NCBI RefSeq assembly: GCF_014196845.1
Contig: NZ_JACIEM010000005.1
Location: forward strand, 186,001-250,000
Reading direction: 5' to 3'
DNA: 64,000 nt
Source of the DNA: Aurantimonas endophytica
Lineage (GTDB): Bacteria; Pseudomonadota; Alphaproteobacteria; Rhizobiales; Rhizobiaceae
The position numbers and the translations under genes are program-made. A model generated the notes under the pieces. That model was given only the letters and a program-made list of their open reading frames with translations, was not told where the DNA came from and ran no database searches. This document shows, piece by piece, positions 37,199 through 45,568 of the stretch; position 1 is the stretch's first letter; the number at the start of each line of letters is the position of its first letter.

Positions 37199-37474
37199 TC
37201 GGGCGGCAATTCTTGGGAGATGCCGAGCCCGGTTTTTGCCCGGCGCCGGATGGGCTGCTGGGAGTCGACAAGGGTCCAGCAGTTTTCCCACTTACGCCAA
37301 TAGCAGCCGGAAGCGAATCGAGGCCGGATATCGCCCAACAGCTGGAATACCCCGCGCCAGTCGATCGATCCGACCCGCTTGTCGCGGCCTGTGCCGCGTT
37401 ACTGGCAAGACCGAGGCGGAAATCGATCTGACTTTATTGATTCGGTGGTTTGATTACTGCTCGATGGCCGCCTG
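37199..37474. other. Unassigned stretch after the MBL gene
   Basis: Several frames are open but split; a segment reading VTGKTEAEIDLTLLIRWFDY suggests degraded coding DNA. No gene can be called. Confidence 0.3.
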
Positions 37475-37735
37475 GTGCGTCGTGGCCGTGACCACATACG
37501 CCGCTCGGCAATTGGCGATAAACCCGACCGCATCACCCAGGACGCGCTTATCTCGGCGATCGGCGACCTGCACGAGACGATCATCAAATTCCACGAGACG
37601 GTGCGGCTGATGGCGGATCGGCTGGACCGGGATCGCGACGAGCGCCGGCTCCGCGAGGATCTTCAGCAGGAGCACGATCTCAATGACCTTCGGGATATCG
37701 TCCGGTCCATGAGCAAGGATCAGCGCCGTGACTAA
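37475..37735 (+). CDS. Small helical protein with a charged coiled-coil
   Basis: 86 residues. Most is one long charged helix: [20 protein letters not shown], then [20 protein letters not shown] and [17 protein letters not shown] frameshifted paralogue lies at 38912-39050 (DRDKRKLREDLRQ). The true start is uncertain, since no good ribosome binding site is seen. Family unknown. Confidence 0.5.
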   Translation: MRRGRDHIRRSAIGDKPDRITQDALISAIGDLHETIIKFHETVRLMADRLDRDRDERRLREDLQQEHDLNDLRDIVRSMSKDQRRD

Positions 37736-37869
37736 CGGCAGAACATTTTCCGGTCGGTTGCGTGAAGAGCCCGCCGGATGCGCATACATCTGCCTGCTGG
37801 ATTAGGAAGCCTCAATTCCGCGCCACACGCCTTCTACGGAACGCTCCTTCAGAGGCGTGCGAGGATTTT

Positions 37870-38106
37870 ATGAGCGACACCGAAGAGCGCGTAAGAGCCA
37901 TTGTTGCCGAGCATCTCGGTTTGGATCAAACGAAGATCGAATTGAACAGCGAAATCGCCGATGACCTTGGCGCTGACAGCCTTGAGGTCGTTGAGCTAGT
38001 TATGAGGTTCGAAGAAGAATTTGGAATAGAGATACCCGATGGCGAAGCTGAGAAAATAGTCACTGTCGAGCATGCCGTGAAATTCCTCGACTCCAGACGC
38101 TCTTGA
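37870..38106 (+). CDS. Acyl carrier protein
   Basis: 78 residues from the ATG at 37870, preceded by GAGGA. A four-helix ACP with the phosphopantetheine attachment motif [10 protein letters not shown] (Ser37), strongly acidic throughout ([20 protein letters not shown]). It is a discrete ACP outside the fatty-acid cluster, since no fab genes lie nearby. It might serve a specialised acylation such as lipid A or nodulation-type lipid synthesis, or be a duplicate acpP. Start and length are standard. Confidence 0.93.
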   Translation: MSDTEERVRAIVAEHLGLDQTKIELNSEIADDLGADSLEVVELVMRFEEEFGIEIPDGEAEKIVTVEHAVKFLDSRRS

Positions 38107-38332
38107 GCGCCCATCGACCTTTCTCTCCGGCTCGGGGGGCAGCCAGTGATCGAATGGATCAAAGCTCTCGGCGGATTGGAGTATTACGGATCGAGCTAGC
38201 CTCTCCCCCATCATCGACCCGCCGCGCCCGCGTTGCCCTTCATCGGGTGGCGCGGGCGCATTTTGCGTTAAAGCCATAGACGTTGAACATTTCCAACGGA
38301 TGATCGTTCTGGGTGAAAACGGGAGGACCCTT

Positions 38333-38515
38333 ATGAGCGACTTGCCCAAAGATGAAACAGATCCCCTGAAGCCTGGAGATGAAGCCGCGCCGGGCACTCC
38401 TGGGAGCGGTGAGAACGTTTGTCCTGCCTGCGGGGGTAGCGGCCAAAATCAGGGGGAGCCCTGCTTGCGCTGCTTGGGAACAGGAGTTGTACTGGAGGGG
38501 ATCGGTGGCGGCTAA
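38333..38515 (+). CDS. Small zinc-ribbon protein with CxxCxGxG repeats
   Basis: 60 residues, ATG at 38333 preceded by GGGAGG. A single DnaJ-type cysteine-rich unit, CPACGGSG and CLRCLGTG, sits in the C-terminal half after an acidic, Pro-rich start (MSDLPKDETDPLKPGDEAAP). Two CxxC pairs can bind one zinc ion. It may aid folding or bind a partner protein. It lies with other small stress-type genes. Confidence 0.75.
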   Translation: MSDLPKDETDPLKPGDEAAPGTPGSGENVCPACGGSGQNQGEPCLRCLGTGVVLEGIGGG

Positions 38516-38556
38516 CCGAGATGGTTCTGCTTCGTCTCTTATAGGAAGATCTCAAG

Positions 38557-38733
38557 ATGAACGAAAAGAAGCCCGAATCCCCTGGCGGATGGGACGCCAA
38601 GATCAATGCCAAAACCGGAGCGAAAGACGCGGCGGGCAAGGCTATGGGCTACGAGGATGCAGAAGCGCAGAAGCGCGAAGATCGCTCGGCACGTGATAAG
38701 CGAGAAAAGCCGGGCTCCGGTTCAAACGAGTAG
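38557..38733 (+). CDS. Small hydrophilic Lys/Glu-rich protein
   Basis: 58 residues (ATG at 38557, TAG at 38731-38733) with AGGA upstream. Very polar and disorder-prone: NEKKPESPGGWDAKINAKTG, YEDAEAQKREDRSARDKREK. Probably a stress-related hydrophilic protein; the family is unknown to me. Confidence 0.62.
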   Translation: MNEKKPESPGGWDAKINAKTGAKDAAGKAMGYEDAEAQKREDRSARDKREKPGSGSNE

Positions 38734-38911
38734 CAGGTTTTCGTTCTCGCCGGCGTTGTTGAGTGTTACCTCGACCCGCTAAGCTTCATCTTGCCCCCGC
38801 GGGAAACCGCACGGGAGAGGAGCGCACGCACGGCCCCACCAGCGCGCTCGGCGTCCCGCCCGCACAAAGCCTCCACGCGGCGGGGCGCACTCTTCGGGAG
38901 CCGCCAGATTT

Positions 38912-39050
38912 ATGACCGCTCGAACCACGTCTCGGTCGATGGTTGTGATCGCGACAAGCGGAAGCTGCGGGAGGATCTGCGGCAGCACACGATCTGAACG
39001 ACCTGAAGAACATCATCCGGTCGGCGGTAAAAAGATCAGGCAAAGGGGTA
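38912..39050 (+). pseudogene. Frameshifted paralogue of the 37.5-kb helical protein
   Basis: CDRDKRKLREDLRQ is followed, after a one-base loss, by DLNDLKNIIRSAV in another frame, parallel to [20 protein letters not shown] then [10 protein letters not shown] at 37.7 kb. Confidence 0.6.
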
Positions 39051-39181
39051 GGACGTATCGACGAATTGGGCCCCCCGCGTCAAAATGCTCAGTGGCGCGG
39101 TATCTTCACAGTAGCTCGCACAACTTGCTCGCCCGGGTCTCCCGCGCGGGTTTTTTTGCGTTGTGAGATTATCTGGTGGAA

Positions 39182-39388
39182 CTATTCGGACCAGTCCGGC
39201 GCCTTCGTAGCCTCCCGCTCGGCCTCGAACCCTTCGGCCCACAGGGTGTGATTGGGCGATCGCGGTGAGTGCGGATTGAGAGCCGCTATGCCGCCGGTCC
39301 GAAAGGCTTTTCGTCCCTCCGCCCACACCGTCCGCTCGCGTTCGGCGGCGGAAATTTTTGCGGCAAGGTCTTTGGCGACGTCGCTCGT
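39182..39388 (-). pseudogene. Small protein resembling ribosome modulation factor, start codon lost
   Basis: A 68-codon frame reads SDVAKDLAAKISAAERERTV then WAEGRKAFRTGGIAALNPHS and TLWAEGFEAEREATKAPDWS with a TAG. It has the paired W-x-G-[FR] helix signature seen in RMF-like proteins. The codon where ATG is expected is ACG, directly after AGGAG. A GTG further in would leave only the second half. Either a lost start or an unusual one; the family link is tentative. Confidence 0.45.
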
Positions 39389-39421
39389 CTCCTATCCCCG
39401 GTGTCTGCCGACTCGAACGAC

Positions 39422-39667
39422 TAACAATAGCTTCTGTTGATAGATCCAACATGGAGTGTCAGCGACGCGCGGAAAATCCGCGTGTCGGTTCCGTCGCGGA
39501 CGCTGATGCTCATCACATGGGGATTTTCGCCCGCCAGTGCGTCTCGGGCCACATAGGCAAGGCATCTATCGCGGCCTCTCGGGCAGAGGCTGATGTGTAG
39601 CATTCGGCACCTTCTTCATCGCGAAAGAGAACGCCGTTGTCGTCGAGTCGAAATAGTAGCGGGCCAC
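39422..39667 (-). pseudogene. DUF6894 protein, copy 1, two frameshifts
   Basis: The GTG at 39667 begins VARYYFD, then the frame slips to LDDNGVLFRDEEGAECYTSA and REAAIDAL, and slips again to RDALAGENPHVMSISVRDGT with TLHVGSINRSYC. Compared with the intact copy at 40.85 kb all parts are there in the right order, about 80 residues in total. Confidence 0.75.
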
Positions 39668-39864
39668 GGTGATCTCCGCACCGAACACGACTGAAGTGAT
39701 TCAGCAATCTACCATCTTCTGTAGCGGGAATCCGTAAAGGCTTACGGCAGGGGTTCCCTGTAAGCTAAATGGTAATTGATTAACCATTCCGATTTACCTT
39801 GTTCGTTAAGAGCGCGGTGAGCATTCCCGCCGCGGCCGTTATGCAGTCGGGGAGAAAATTCGAA

Positions 39865-40770
39865 ATGAAATCGATGCTGATGGCGACCGTCGCCGCGATC
39901 GGCGTCCTGTCGTGCATGACCGGCACGACCCGGGCGGCGGATATAATCGAGCCGATTTACGTCGAGCCCTCGGCACCCGCCTATGAGGAACCCGTCAAGG
40001 AAAACTACTCGGGCTGGTATATCCGCGGCGACGCGGGATATCTCTTCAGCAGCAAGACCAGCGGTGACTACAGCGTCTTCGGCGAGCGCGGCTCCCGCTA
40101 TCACTTCGACGAGCTTGAGACAAAGTCGTCATACACGTTAGGTGCTGGCCTTGGATACCGCTTTTCCGACCACTTCCGCGCGGACGTCTCGCTCGACTAC
40201 TACGACCTCGATATCGATGGCCGCAGCGACTGCCCCAGCTATGTCGGCTTCGGTTGCAACTACAATGACAGCACGTCGGCCGATGTGTGGACGGCGATGG
40301 CGAATGCCTATGTGGACCTGAAGAAATTGGGCTCCATTACGCCGTATATCGGCGCCGGCCTTGGCTTCGCCCATGTCGGCTACGGCAAGATGAAGAACGA
40401 GATCTGCAACCCGACCTGCGGCGCGGAGGGCAATTTCATGGGCTACCACGAGGGCGAGGACAGCTGGCGCTTCGCGTCCTCCCTGATGGCCGGCGCCAGC
40501 GTCGACCTGACCAAGCAGCTCAAGCTCGACGTCGGCTACCGCTACACCCGCGTCTTCGAGGGCGACGCCTTCGGCTACGACCAGGTTGATTCCGCCTTCG
40601 GCGCTAGCGGCGTTCAGGGCCGGGACCACGGCTTCAACCTGCACGCGGTCCGCGCCGGCCTGCGCTACGAGTTCGGCGGCGGCTTCGGCAAGGGCAAGGA
40701 ACCGCTCTACGCGGCTGCCCCGGCATATGAGGAGCCGGCTCCGTTCTACGAAGAGCCCGTCTTCAAGTAG
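39865..40770 (+). CDS. Omp25/Omp31-type outer-membrane beta-barrel protein
   Basis: 301 residues from the ATG at 39865, with GGAGA upstream. The signal peptide (MKSMLMATVAAIGVLSCMTG, cut after TTRA) is followed by a short Pro/Glu-rich linker (EPIYVEPSAPAYEEPVKENY), then an eight-stranded barrel with alternating strands, WYIRGDAGYLFSS, AGLGYRFSDHFRADVSLDYY, ITPYIGAGLGFAHVGYG, LKLDVGYRYTRVFEGDAF and AVRAGLRYEFGGG. The C-terminal PAYEEPAPFYEEPVFK repeats the linker composition, so the barrel is capped by acidic tails. It is a standard Rhizobiales surface protein and is closed by a terminator hairpin. Confidence 0.92.
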   Translation: MKSMLMATVAAIGVLSCMTGTTRAADIIEPIYVEPSAPAYEEPVKENYSGWYIRGDAGYLFSSKTSGDYSVFGERGSRYHFDELETKSSYTLGAGLGYRFSDHFRADVSLDYYDLDIDGRSDCPSYVGFGCNYNDSTSADVWTAMANAYVDLKKLGSITPYIGAGLGFAHVGYGKMKNEICNPTCGAEGNFMGYHEGEDSWRFASSLMAGASVDLTKQLKLDVGYRYTRVFEGDAFGYDQVDSAFGASGVQGRDHGFNLHAVRAGLRYEFGGGFGKGKEPLYAAAPAYEEPAPFYEEPVFK

Positions 40771-40799
40771 GCAGAGTCCGCGCCACTCTCATGCCAGAA

Positions 40800-40832
40800 C
40801 CGCCGTCCCTTCACCGGGGCGGCGGCTATTTT
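40800..40832 (+). terminator. Rho-independent terminator after the porin gene
   Basis: Stem CCGCCGTCCC / GGGGCGGCGG (10 bp, one G-T pair) with loop TTCACC, followed by CTATTTT. The same hairpin type recurs at 42896 and 61762. Confidence 0.85.
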
Positions 40833-40848
40833 GCGTTCAGGCTTCAGC

Positions 40849-41085
40849 TTACTGCGGCCAGCCGGCATCGACAGTCAGGCAAGCATGGAACACGGGCTTA
40901 TCGGCCTGATCACGGACACTGATGCTGATCACGTGGTGATCTCCCTCCGTCGATGCGTCGCATGCCATCTTCGGCAGCGAATCCATCGCGGCCTCCCGCA
41001 CGGCGCCAAGAGATCCGCACTCAATCCCTTCATCGTCGTGGACGAAAAGACCATTGTCGACGATGTCGAAAAAGTAGGGGGCCAT
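40849..41085 (-). CDS. DUF6894 protein, intact copy
   Basis: 78 residues. A two-part small domain: APYFFDIVDNGLFVHDDEGI, then AVREAAMDSLPKMACDAS, and VISISVRDQADKPVFHACLT with VDAGW. The family is common in Methylobacterium, Bradyrhizobium and relatives but has no known function to my knowledge. Two broken paralogues lie at 39.4 and 42.9 kb. It converges on the porin terminator and sits downstream of the DNA ligase gene, reading the same way. Confidence 0.85.
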   Translation of the reverse strand: MAPYFFDIVDNGLFVHDDEGIECGSLGAVREAAMDSLPKMACDASTEGDHHVISISVRDQADKPVFHACLTVDAGWPQ

Positions 41086-41162
41086 ACAGATATCTCCGGT
41101 GGGTGCCGCCCTCTTAGCACGGAAGACACTCCCGCTGTCGCTTCTGATGCCGCTACGTCGCC

Positions 41163-42263
41163 TTAATCTCGGTGGCCGTCTAGTTGCGTTGAAACGTCAT
41201 CCGGTTGCTCCTGCCGGCGACAGGCGAAGACGTCAGCGCGGTCGGCCACCTCGCGCAGGCCCTTGAATGAGGCGTGGCGGAGCTTTCGGTCTCCGGTCCA
41301 GCCGCGGTATTCGATCTCGGCGACCAGCTCGGGGCGCGAGAAGACCAGCTTCCGCTCCCTTGGCGCGTAAGGCGGTCGGTCCGTCTTCATCGCGTCTAGC
41401 TGTTGCTTTAGCTCGCGGACCTGATCGCCTTTGAACCCGGTCCCGACCGAGCCGACATACACGAGGCCTTCCTCGCTATGGGCTGCAAGAAGCAGGCTGG
41501 CGATCGCGCCGTGCACCTTGCTCGAGGGCTCGTAGCCGATGACCGCGAAGCTGTCGCTTTGGATGCATTTGATCTTCAGCCAGTCGCCGCGGCGACCGCT
41601 CCGGTAGGGCGCCTCGCGGTTCTTTGCGATGATCCCTTCGAGGCCGTGCTGGCAGGCGATCCGCAGCAGGTCCGCTCCTTCGGCCTGAACCTCCTCCGAC
41701 AGCCGTATCGTGCCCGTCGCATCCCGGAGCAGATCCTCGAGCAGGTGACGACGTTCGACGAGCGCCATGCCGGAGAGGTCGTGCCCATCGAAGTAGAGGA
41801 GGTCGAAGGCGTAGAAGATCACCTCCTCGCCGGCGATGCGCTTGCCGCCGCGTCCGCCAAGAGCCTGCTGAAGGGCAGCGAAGTCCGAGCGCCCTTGGTC
41901 GTCGAGGACCACGGCCTCGCCGTCCAGGATGAGGGCAGGGGCGTCGAGCGCGACGGCCGCCTTAGCGATGGCGGGGAAGCGATGCGTCCAGTCCTGGCCG
42001 CCTCGGGTCAGAACGCGAGCACCCCTGCCATCTACGTGGATCGCTAGGCGGTAGCCGTCCCATTTGATCTCGAACGCCCAGTCAGGCCCCACGGGCGGCT
42101 TGGCTGCCAGTAGGGCGAGGCACGGCTCGATGCGATCCGGCATCGGGTCGAAGGGAAGCTGCGGCTGGCGCGGGTCGCGCGGCGTCAGCGTCCTGCCGCG
42201 GGCAATAATATCCGGCTCCTGCTGGAGGCCGATCGACTTCGGGGGACGGGGACGCTTCGCCAT
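41163..42263 (-). CDS. ATP-dependent DNA ligase (LigD ligase-domain / LigC-like)
   Basis: 366 residues. The nucleotidyltransferase domain has the adenylated lysine K67 in FEIKWDGYRL, motif III LILDGEAVVLDDQG, motif IIIa FYAFDLLYFDG, motif IV EGIIAKNREAPYRSGRRGDW and motif V WLKIKCIQS. An OB domain follows (FAVIGYEPSSKVHGAIASLL, LVYVGSVGTGF, FSRPELVAEIEYRGWT). It matches the ligase part of bacterial LigD without primase or phosphoesterase domains, so it probably works in double-strand-break or backup repair. No Ku gene is in the window. Confidence 0.93.
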   Translation of the reverse strand: MAKRPRPPKSIGLQQEPDIIARGRTLTPRDPRQPQLPFDPMPDRIEPCLALLAAKPPVGPDWAFEIKWDGYRLAIHVDGRGARVLTRGGQDWTHRFPAIAKAAVALDAPALILDGEAVVLDDQGRSDFAALQQALGGRGGKRIAGEEVIFYAFDLLYFDGHDLSGMALVERRHLLEDLLRDATGTIRLSEEVQAEGADLLRIACQHGLEGIIAKNREAPYRSGRRGDWLKIKCIQSDSFAVIGYEPSSKVHGAIASLLLAAHSEEGLVYVGSVGTGFKGDQVRELKQQLDAMKTDRPPYAPRERKLVFSRPELVAEIEYRGWTGDRKLRHASFKGLREVADRADVFACRRQEQPDDVSTQLDGHRD

Positions 42264-42593
42264 CCCGCCATTGCGTCAGAAACTGCTTAAGATACGATGA
42301 TCTCAAGCTACGGCATGCCGAGACGTTACCCAGGGCTATGCCTTTAGCGTAAGCGGCTACTACGTCGGTCACCGCGACGCGGGAAGGCCTGATAACCGAC
42401 TGGTTCGGCCTCTTAAGTATCGAGCAGCAGCCGGACGCAGCCGCGTTTTCATGCCAGAAGGTCGAGCTGAAGCTGGCGTGCATCGGCTTTTTCGCGGCGC
42501 AGTCTGTTGCCACCACCGCAGTTCACGAGGACCTCACAGGAACGTTCCCAGCCTGCAGCCATTGCAGCTCCATAGATCACTGGAGAAACGAAA
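42264..42593. other. Region between DNA ligase and the WGxxGxxG-type gene
   Basis: About 330 bp. No gene is seen; it must contain the divergent promoters of the ligase gene and of the small secreted protein gene. Confidence 0.4.
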
Positions 42594-42866
42594 ATGCGAC
42601 GCAATCCCCTCTATGCCGCAGCTCTGTCCGCTGGCCTTTTCGCCGCGACCGGCCCTGCCGCTCTCGCTCAGACCACTGCGCCCGCCAACGACCCTGTGCA
42701 ACCTATGACGAATGCCAGCCAGAACGATGACGACGACGGCTTCGATCTTGGGTGGCTTGGACTTATCGGCCTTTTGGGTCTGGCCGGCCTGGCGGGACGC
42801 AAGCGCACGACGCACGTGGACCCGGTCAACCGGCCGATTGATCCGGAAAACCGCCCGCGCGTCTAG
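42594..42866 (+). CDS. Small secreted protein with a WGxxGxxG-type membrane tail
   Basis: 90 residues. Signal peptide (NPLYAAALSAGLFAATGPAA, cut after LAQ), a short Thr/Pro/Asn-rich mature part, the acidic cluster NDDDDGFDLG, then WLGLIGLLGLAGLAGRKR, which is a hydrophobic helix with GLxGL repeats and a basic stop, as in WGxxGxxG-family C-terminal sorting-like tails. The end HVDPVNRPIDPENRPRV is repeated nearly unchanged in a pseudogene at 61.8 kb. A terminator follows at 42896. Confidence 0.78.
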   Translation: MRRNPLYAAALSAGLFAATGPAALAQTTAPANDPVQPMTNASQNDDDDGFDLGWLGLIGLLGLAGLAGRKRTTHVDPVNRPIDPENRPRV

Positions 42867-42895
42867 ACTCCACTGCCCATCGCCGTCGCGCCAGA

Positions 42896-42927
42896 GCCGC
42901 CGTCCCTTCGCCGGGGCGGCGGCTTTT
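42896..42927 (+). terminator. Rho-independent terminator after the WGxxGxxG-type gene
   Basis: Stem GCCGCCGTCCC / GGGGCGGCGGC (11 bp, one G-T pair), loop TTCGCC, then TTTT. Nearly identical to the hairpin at 40800. Confidence 0.87.
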
Positions 42928-42944
42928 GTCGTTCCGGGATCTGG

Positions 42945-43215
42945 TTACTGCTGCCACCTAGCATCGAGCGTCAGCGACGCGTGAAAGACCGGCTGGTTAG
43001 CCTGATCACGTACACTGATGCTAATCACTAGGTGATCTCCGGCCGGCAAAGCATCGCAGGCCATTTTGGGAAGCGCATCGATCGCGGCTTCTCGCACCGC
43101 GTCCCGTGTCTCGCCACTCGATGCCGTCCTCGTCGGGGACGGTGAGACCGTTGTCGTTGATGTCGAAAAAGTAGCGGGACACGCAAGCTTCCGGGGGACT
43201 TCGCCTCTTCAGCAC
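42945..43215 (-). pseudogene. DUF6894 protein, copy 3, one frameshift
   Basis: Starts VSRYFFDINDNGLTVPDEDG (GTG at 43182 or ATG at 43215), loses the frame after IEWR, and resumes as AVREAAIDALPKMACDALPA, DHLVISISVRDQANQPVFHA and SLTLDARWQQ with TAA at 42945-42947. Very close to the intact copy at 40.85 kb, and like it lies just after a GCCGCCG terminator. Confidence 0.8.
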
Positions 43216-43273
43216 GTAGACGCTCCAGCTCCTCCATTCGATCCCGACAAAGCCACGGAATGTCCTTGGCCGC

Positions 43274-44008
43274 CTAGCTTCGAGACTCCGGGTCGAGGTG
43301 GAGATAGAAGGGGTCGAACTCCGCGATCTTCTGCAGGCGTTCCCGGTGCACGATCGTCAGGTGTCGCTTCTCGATCGCGATCAGACCTTCGCTACGCAGA
43401 TCGCGGAGGGTCCGGTTGATCTGCACGACGGTGAGCCCCATCGCGTCTCCGATATCCTGCTGCGTCATTAGGCGGATCGGCCGGTCCGCCAGCCCGACTG
43501 CGTCGAGCCGGACGTAGAGCTCGCACAGCATGTGGGCGACGCGCTGGCGTGCGCTCAGTCGGCCGAGGCAGCGCACCCATCGGCGGGTGACAGATCCGTC
43601 GATCAGCGTCTCCCGCCAAAGGGCCGAGGCGATCCGGGGATTGCGCCCGCTGACGTCTGCAAGCGCTTGGTGCGGGATCATCGCGATCTTGGAGGGCGCG
43701 ATGCTTCCGAGACTGTGATCCATGGTTGGCAGATGCAGTGACTGCAGGTCCGGAATATCGCCGGGCACGTAGAAGGAAAGGATCTGGCGCTTGCCCTCGC
43801 GAGTGTCTAGGAACCTGGCAAGGAAGCCGTCGACGATCAGGACGCAGTGATGAACGCGGTCACCCTCACAGCTGATCGTCTCGTTCTTTCTAATCTCACG
43901 GAGCGTGGCCGGCAGTGTTCGCAGGTCCGCCAGTTCCTGCTCGTCCAGGCCCGTCGAGCGACGTAGTCGTTTGATGAGAATTTCGGCAGGAGCCGAACTC
44001 GAGAGCAT
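43274..44008 (-). CDS. Crp/Fnr-family transcriptional regulator
   Basis: Started at the ATG at 44008 (MLSSSAPAEILIKRLRRSTG); a longer frame upstream lacks support. 244 residues. The N-terminal beta-barrel sensor (~25-130) lacks Fnr cysteines; a run HHCVLIVDGFLARFLDTREG and FYVPGDIPDLQSLHLP resembles cyclic-nucleotide-like domains of rhizobial Crp/Fnr proteins. The C-terminal winged helix is LMTQQDIGDAMGLTVVQINR then TLRDLRSEGLI. It likely responds to an envelope, redox or metabolic signal. No obvious target operon lies next to it. Confidence 0.9.
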   Translation of the reverse strand: MLSSSAPAEILIKRLRRSTGLDEQELADLRTLPATLREIRKNETISCEGDRVHHCVLIVDGFLARFLDTREGKRQILSFYVPGDIPDLQSLHLPTMDHSLGSIAPSKIAMIPHQALADVSGRNPRIASALWRETLIDGSVTRRWVRCLGRLSARQRVAHMLCELYVRLDAVGLADRPIRLMTQQDIGDAMGLTVVQINRTLRDLRSEGLIAIEKRHLTIVHRERLQKIAEFDPFYLHLDPESRS

Positions 44009-44277
44009 GGTTTGTCCAATCGGGAAGGTGTGGAGATCGCTATAGCACCAAAGGGTGTTCAAATACCGACCGGATGTTGAATGAACCGAGCTGCTGTTCC
44101 GTTCTGCCTCTCCATCATCTTTCGTACGGCCAGGCTGATAACTGTAGCTAGCCCGGCTCATCTCGACGGCAGCTGTGGGCCGTGCTCTGCTGCCGAGATG
44201 TGCTGGTGTGGACGGCCTCTCAACCCAAGCGCTTAATGACGTTTTCAAGCGTCACAGCCAGTTGAGAGGAGAGACCA

Positions 44278-45306
44278 GTGAATATTCCCATCCGCATTGG
44301 CATGGACACCTCCATGTCGGTGTTCCAACTCCACGGCGTCGATCAGAACGAGGTTGTGGTCGTTCGCCGGCAGTTCCGGCGCGCTGAGATGATCCGCTTC
44401 TTCGAGAGGCTTCCGTCGGTTCTCGTTGCCATCGAGGCATGTGGCAGCTCTCACCACTGGGCTCGCCTGCTGCGATCCTTCGGCCACGAGGTGAAGCTGA
44501 TTCCGCCACAGTACGTGAAGCCCTATGTGAAGCGCGGTAAGAACGATGCCGCGGACGCTGAAGCCCTCTGCGAAGCTGTCACTCGGCCGAGCATGCGCTT
44601 CGTGCCGGTGAAGTCGAAGGAGCGGCAGGCGGCCTGCATGCTGATGACAGTACGGGAGCGTTTAGTCAGCGTGAAGTCGCAGCTCTCGAACGCCTTCCGA
44701 AGCTATGCAGCGGAGTTTGGCATCGTCGGGGCTGCGGGTCGACAGAACGTCAATGCACTCATGAAGCGCGTCCTTTAGGATGACGATCTACCGGCGATGG
44801 CTCGGGATCTCTTCCGCTTCCAGGCCAAGGACTACGCCGCGGTCGAGGCACGCCTCAAGGAGATCGAGGCCAAGCTAATGAAGTGGCATCGTGAGGATGA
44901 GATCAGCCGGCGAATTGCAACGATTTCGGGCGTTGGCCCGATCGGTTCGACGATGTTGAGCATGAAGGCTCCTCCGCCCGAGACGTTCAGGTCCGGTCGC
45001 GACTTTGCGGCTTAGCTCGGGCTTACGCAAAAGGATCATTCGACGGGCGGTCGTCAGAGGCACGGAGGCATTACAAAAGCCAGGGACTCCGTGCTCCGTT
45101 CAACATTGATTGTCGGCGTAACGGCCTTGCTGAGACACGTACGCGCTGGTCGTCACAGACCTACGCCATGGCTCGCCTCACTACTCGAGCGAAAGCCGCC
45201 AAAGCTGGTGGCGGTAGCGCTGGCCAACAAGTTCGCCCGCATCGCATGGAGACTGATGGTCTCGGGCGGAGTTTACAACCGAATGGAGGTCGACACGCCA
45301 ACTTGA
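44278..45306 (+). pseudogene. IS110-family transposase with two in-frame amber codons
   Basis: A full-length IS110 transposase frame (342 codons): the DEDD-type N-terminal nuclease (IPIRIGMDTSMSVFQLHGVD, VAIEACGSSHHWARLLRSFG, YVKRGKNDAADAEALCEAVT) and the C-terminal helix-hairpin-helix / serine region (ISGVGPIGSTMLSMKAPPPE, GLTQKDHSTGGRQRHGGITK). The frame is never shifted, but TAG occurs at 44776-44778 and 45013-45015; the second replaces the usual Trp in a DFAAWLGLT motif. IS110 elements often lack inverted repeats, and none was found. Inactive unless TAG is suppressed. Confidence 0.87.
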
Positions 45307-45568
45307 TCCGAGACCGGCACCGACGAGCAGGCTGCTCGGCGGATAGCCCACGGACTTGCAGGACGCTGTAGATGGAATGACCGATCGGTCGATACGTGCG
45401 GGCTTCCGAAGATTACGCTAGCACCAGCGAATGTCCTCCATGTGCTTGGAACGTGCGTAGCGAACACCATCTTGGCCAGCGGGCTTCCCTGCGCAAATAG
45501 GCCGACATCTGATAGCAAGCGATCAGGTCAATACTCTGCTACGATCCTACAAGCCGGAGGCCGTCCAC
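45307..45568. other. Flank between IS110 and the SRAP pseudogene
   Basis: No gene seen; presumably the IS110 right end and ancestral flank. Confidence 0.35.

Noticed and set aside
39036-39452. 139-codon minus-strand frame
   Set aside because: No domain; a different frame in the same place gives the coherent RMF-like sequence.
42945-43215. Intact CDS call for DUF6894 copy 3
   Set aside because: The full domain needs a frameshift after IEWR; the straight reading loses the family end.
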